A DNA stretch of 16,286 nucleotides, taken from positions 1 through 16,286 of the forward strand of contig JAOUPL010000020.1 of NCBI GenBank assembly GCA_029879825.1, written 5' to 3'. This DNA is from Candidatus Bathyarchaeota archaeon (GTDB lineage: Archaea > Thermoproteota > Bathyarchaeia > Bathyarchaeales > Bathyarchaeaceae). The notes beneath the pieces are model-generated. The model was not told where the DNA came from and did not search any database. It saw only the letters and a program-made list of their open reading frames with translations. Positions within the stretch are counted from its first letter, which is position 1; every line of letters begins with the position of its first letter. A program made the translations under genes and the position numbers. Shown here piece by piece: positions 13,908-16,286 of this stretch.

Positions 13908-14756
13908 GTGGTTAACAGATATAAAGCGGTTGCAGTTACGGCGCGGTATTGGAGGCCAGGGGAAGACTATCTTAAACAAATAGTCAAAGCCATAGAAAAC
14001 AAAGTAGAGGACGAAGATTTTGTAACAATTTCTGAAAAAGCTATTTCCACAGCACTGGGCAACATAGTCGATGAAAGTGCTGTTCAGCCAAGCAGGTTTG
14101 CACGTTTTCTAGCCAAATATTGGATGCGTTTTGTCTGGCCCTACATTCTCGGACCCCTCTGCCATCTAAGAAAAAGAACCATCCGTCACCTTCGAGCATA
14201 CCCAATAAAAGAAGGAAGCGCCCACAAGCAGGTAGCCCTAGAACACGGCGGTTTTTTACAAGCCTTGATGCAGGGATCGGAAGGAGCCATTGACGGAAGC
14301 AACCTACCCTACTCCTACGTCAGCCTTCCTCTCAAAAACGCCCAACAAACAGCAAAGAAAATTCAGAGGCAAATCAAATCTAAGCTGGGCAAAAAAGTCA
14401 CCGTTGTAATCGTGGACACCGATAAAACTTACTCCCTAAAAGGATTCCATTTCACCCCTCGCCCAACCCCTCTCAAAGGAATACACTCCCTCGGAGGATT
14501 CCTCGCCTACGTGGCAGGAAGATTCTTCATGTTGGAAAAAAGAGCCACTCCGCTGGCAGTTGCTGGCTCTCAAATAACAACTGAAGAGGCCATCGAAATT
14601 GCCAAGATAGCCAACCGATCCCGGGGCTCTGGCGCTGGAAGAACCGTCTGGGACATGGCGAAAACCTTCAGGATTCCATTAACTGGCGCAACTTGGGAAA
14701 TGCTCGATGAGGTGAAACACCAACCCATAGTTATTATAAGGCCCAAACGTGAATGA
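13908..14756 (+). CDS. Coenzyme F420-0:L-glutamate ligase (CofE) family protein, divergent
   Basis: A 282-residue member of the F420_ligase family (PF01996), whose characterised archaeal member adds glutamate to coenzyme F420-0 using GTP. Family marks include ISEKAIS (41-47), matching the ISxKxxS strand, IDGSN (128-132), matching the metal/nucleotide-binding DxSN, and VVIVDT (166-171), matching the conserved SDT. The next residues are DKTY rather than the GRPWR found in true CofE, and the protein carries an extended basic segment after residue 60 (AKYWMRFVWPYI, RKRTIRHLR). A changed substrate is therefore possible. The start GTG at 13908 has GTGAT 6 bases upstream. The acdA gene follows within 43 bases and may even overlap if it starts at a GTG at 14749, so the two genes are probably co-transcribed. 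Confidence 0.75.
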   Translation: MVNRYKAVAVTARYWRPGEDYLKQIVKAIENKVEDEDFVTISEKAISTALGNIVDESAVQPSRFARFLAKYWMRFVWPYILGPLCHLRKRTIRHLRAYPIKEGSAHKQVALEHGGFLQALMQGSEGAIDGSNLPYSYVSLPLKNAQQTAKKIQRQIKSKLGKKVTVVIVDTDKTYSLKGFHFTPRPTPLKGIHSLGGFLAYVAGRFFMLEKRATPLAVAGSQITTEEAIEIAKIANRSRGSGAGRTVWDMAKTFRIPLTGATWEMLDEVKHQPIVIIRPKRE

Positions 14757-14799
14757 GAAAATATTTGCCCAAGTTTATACAACTCTGAAGGGAAGAGAA

Positions 14800-16286
14800 A
14801 TGGAATCAATTGTTAAGCAGATGCACGTGTTTTTTGAACCTCAGTCGGTCGCCGTTGTAGGCGCCTCCCGCAGAATCATGAAAGCGGGGCACGTCATCTT
14901 CAAAAACTTCGTTGACAACAAGCGAAGAAGCATCTTTAAGGGAGAACTGTACCCAGTTAATCCCCACGAAAAAACTATTCTCGGTTACACATGTTACTCC
15001 TCCATTACAGAAATCGACGAAGAAATAGAATTAGTCGTCATAGTTGTTCCTGCCGAAGTTGTTCCACAGGTTATGAAAGAATCCGCCGCAAAAGGCGTAA
15101 AAGCGGCTGTAATAATCAGCGCCGGCTTCAGCGAAGTTGGAAACCACAACCTCGAGGAACTAGTAAAGACAATCGCTAGAAGCGCGGGAATTCGGGTGCT
15201 TGGTCCCAACTGTCTCGGCGTCTATGATTCTCAAACCGGCGTAGACATGCTTTTCCTGCCCGAAACGAAGATTCTCACAACAGGAGACGAAGTAGTTGGA
15301 ACACCCCGTCCCATGTCGGGTCACATAGCCATCGTTACCCAGAGTGGTGCCTTCGGTGCCGCAGCTCTGGACTATTTGACTGGTAAACAGCTGGGTATAA
15401 GCAAGTTTGTGAGTTTTGGGAACAAGTGTGACGTCGCCGAGTCGGAGATGCTGAGCTACCTTTTGCACGACGAAAGAACGCGGGTAATTCTCTTCTACGC
15501 TGAGAGCATAGACGCGGGAAGGGAGTTTATGGAAGTTGCCAAGGAGGTCACCCAAAAGAAGCCCATCGTCGCTCTAAAGTCAGGCAAAACCGAAGCTGGG
15601 GCTAGAGCCGCTGCGTCTCACACAGGAGCCATAGCAGGCTCTGACAAAATCTACGATAGCGTTTTCATGCAGGTCGGCATCATGAGGGCAAGAGACATGG
15701 AAGAATTCTTTGACATGGGCAAAGCCTTAACTTTTCAACCTCCAGCAACTGGAAAAAACGTTGCAGTAATCACAGACGCTGGCGGACCAGGGATAATGGC
15801 AGTTGACGAGTGCGTGGCGAGAGGACTGAACGTACAAAAGCTTTCGGGAGAAACGATCCAGAAGTTTAAGGAACTAAAAAAGGAAGGAAAAATTCCGCCC
15901 TTCGCAACCAACCTAAACCCAGTTGACCTCACAGGCTCAGCAACTTCTGAGATGTTTGAGTACGGCACCAAAATACTTCTCGAGGATTCTGAAATCAACG
16001 GCATCATCGTGTTAGGGATGCATCATCTTCCAGCCTTACAAGAAGATTTCGTCGACTTGGTGGCAAACTTGGCGAAAAACTACACCAAACCCGTTGTGGT
16101 CTGTGACATAGGCGAAACCGAAATGGCGCTGCACATTCGTTCAAGATTTGACAAGCTAGGGATTCCCGCCTATTTCTCGCCAGAAGACGCGGCTCGAGCC
16201 ATGGTTGCCCTCGTTAACTACGGCCTCTACCTCAAGAAGTGTGGACGCTTTGAACAGTATCTAGCGACATTTTTTCAGAATCTTTA
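14800..16286 (+). CDS. acdA: ADP-forming acetyl-CoA synthetase, alpha-type subunit (3' end outside window)
   Basis: This enzyme converts acetyl-CoA (or another acyl-CoA), ADP and phosphate to acetate and ATP, and is the usual energy-conserving step of acetate formation in archaea. At least 495 residues are visible with no stop before the window edge. The N-terminal CoA-binding domain contains VAVVGASR (about 17-24) and PNCLGVYD. The succinyl-CoA-ligase-like region contains TQSGAFG and SHTGAIAG with H274, the histidine phosphorylated in the catalytic cycle. ITDAGGPG begins a second ligase domain. The sequence has almost reached the usual end of a separate alpha subunit; a fused beta (ATP-grasp) part may follow outside the window. 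The ATG at 14800 has GAAGGGAAGAG upstream. An in-frame GTG at 14749 is an alternative. Substrate range cannot be told from sequence. Confidence 0.9.
   Translation, partial: MESIVKQMHVFFEPQSVAVVGASRRIMKAGHVIFKNFVDNKRRSIFKGELYPVNPHEKTILGYTCYSSITEIDEEIELVVIVVPAEVVPQVMKESAAKGVKAAVIISAGFSEVGNHNLEELVKTIARSAGIRVLGPNCLGVYDSQTGVDMLFLPETKILTTGDEVVGTPRPMSGHIAIVTQSGAFGAAALDYLTGKQLGISKFVSFGNKCDVAESEMLSYLLHDERTRVILFYAESIDAGREFMEVAKEVTQKKPIVALKSGKTEAGARAAASHTGAIAGSDKIYDSVFMQVGIMRARDMEEFFDMGKALTFQPPATGKNVAVITDAGGPGIMAVDECVARGLNVQKLSGETIQKFKELKKEGKIPPFATNLNPVDLTGSATSEMFEYGTKILLEDSEINGIIVLGMHHLPALQEDFVDLVANLAKNYTKPVVVCDIGETEMALHIRSRFDKLGIPAYFSPEDAARAMVALVNYGLYLKKCGRFEQYLATFFQNL

Noticed and set aside
14749..14799. 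Extended acdA start at GTG 14749 overlapping the F420-ligase-like gene
   Set aside because: The frame is open, but the ATG at 14800 has a clear ribosome-binding site and its N-terminus fits the family, so the longer form is kept only as an alternative.

Overview
The window is archaeal. It carries the complete five-subunit archaeal CO dehydrogenase/acetyl-CoA synthase (CODH/ACS) gene set, including the archaea-specific epsilon subunit and the short acetyl-CoA synthase that lacks the bacterial N-terminal domain. Further support comes from TATA-box promoters, Shine-Dalgarno sites of the GGAGGTGAT type, an archaeal-type thymidylate synthase, an F420-ligase-family protein and an ADP-forming acyl-CoA synthetase. 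The mix of CODH/ACS, acyl-CoA dehydrogenases and ADP-forming acetyl-CoA synthetase would fit a Bathyarchaeia-like or related anaerobic lineage. That placement is an inference, not something read directly from the sequence.

Layout. Positions 1-374 hold two divergent zinc-ribbon genes, the first cut by the window edge. At 428-1477 (+) is an HtpX-like M48 membrane protease with a canonical EF-hand loop. It converges, with a 5-bp gap, on a minus-strand block read from right to left: thymidylate synthase (5674-4967), acyl-CoA dehydrogenase 2 (4822-3569), acyl-CoA dehydrogenase 1 (3464-2244) and an acetoacetate-decarboxylase-fold protein (2244-1483). Acyl-CoA dehydrogenase 1 keeps the catalytic YEGT glutamate. 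Acyl-CoA dehydrogenase 2 has lost it.

From 5862 to 12807 (+) runs the cdhABCDE operon, with gaps or overlaps of only a few bases and good Shine-Dalgarno sites throughout. It encodes the machinery that joins a methyl group, CO and CoA into acetyl-CoA, or runs in reverse. A dicluster ferredoxin gene (13312-12857, minus) converges on cdhE and is a plausible electron carrier for the complex. A small membrane/zinc-ribbon protein follows (13726-13463, minus).

On the plus strand, 13908-14756 encodes a divergent coenzyme F420-0:glutamate ligase family protein. It is followed closely by the alpha subunit of ADP-forming acetyl-CoA synthetase (14800 to the window end), which would turn acetyl-CoA into acetate plus ATP. 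CODH/ACS plus this enzyme would be enough, in principle, for the terminal steps of archaeal acetogenesis. The acyl-CoA dehydrogenases point to an additional fatty- or organic-acyl-CoA metabolism feeding the same acetyl-CoA pool.

There is no gene-free stretch over 300 bases. I saw no rRNA, tRNA, CRISPR array, insertion sequence or prophage. Nothing here is a clear-cut unknown system. The most interesting leads are the active/inactive acyl-CoA dehydrogenase pair, the altered decarboxylase-fold active site, the EF-hand protease and a promoter element shared by two genes downstream of cdh.
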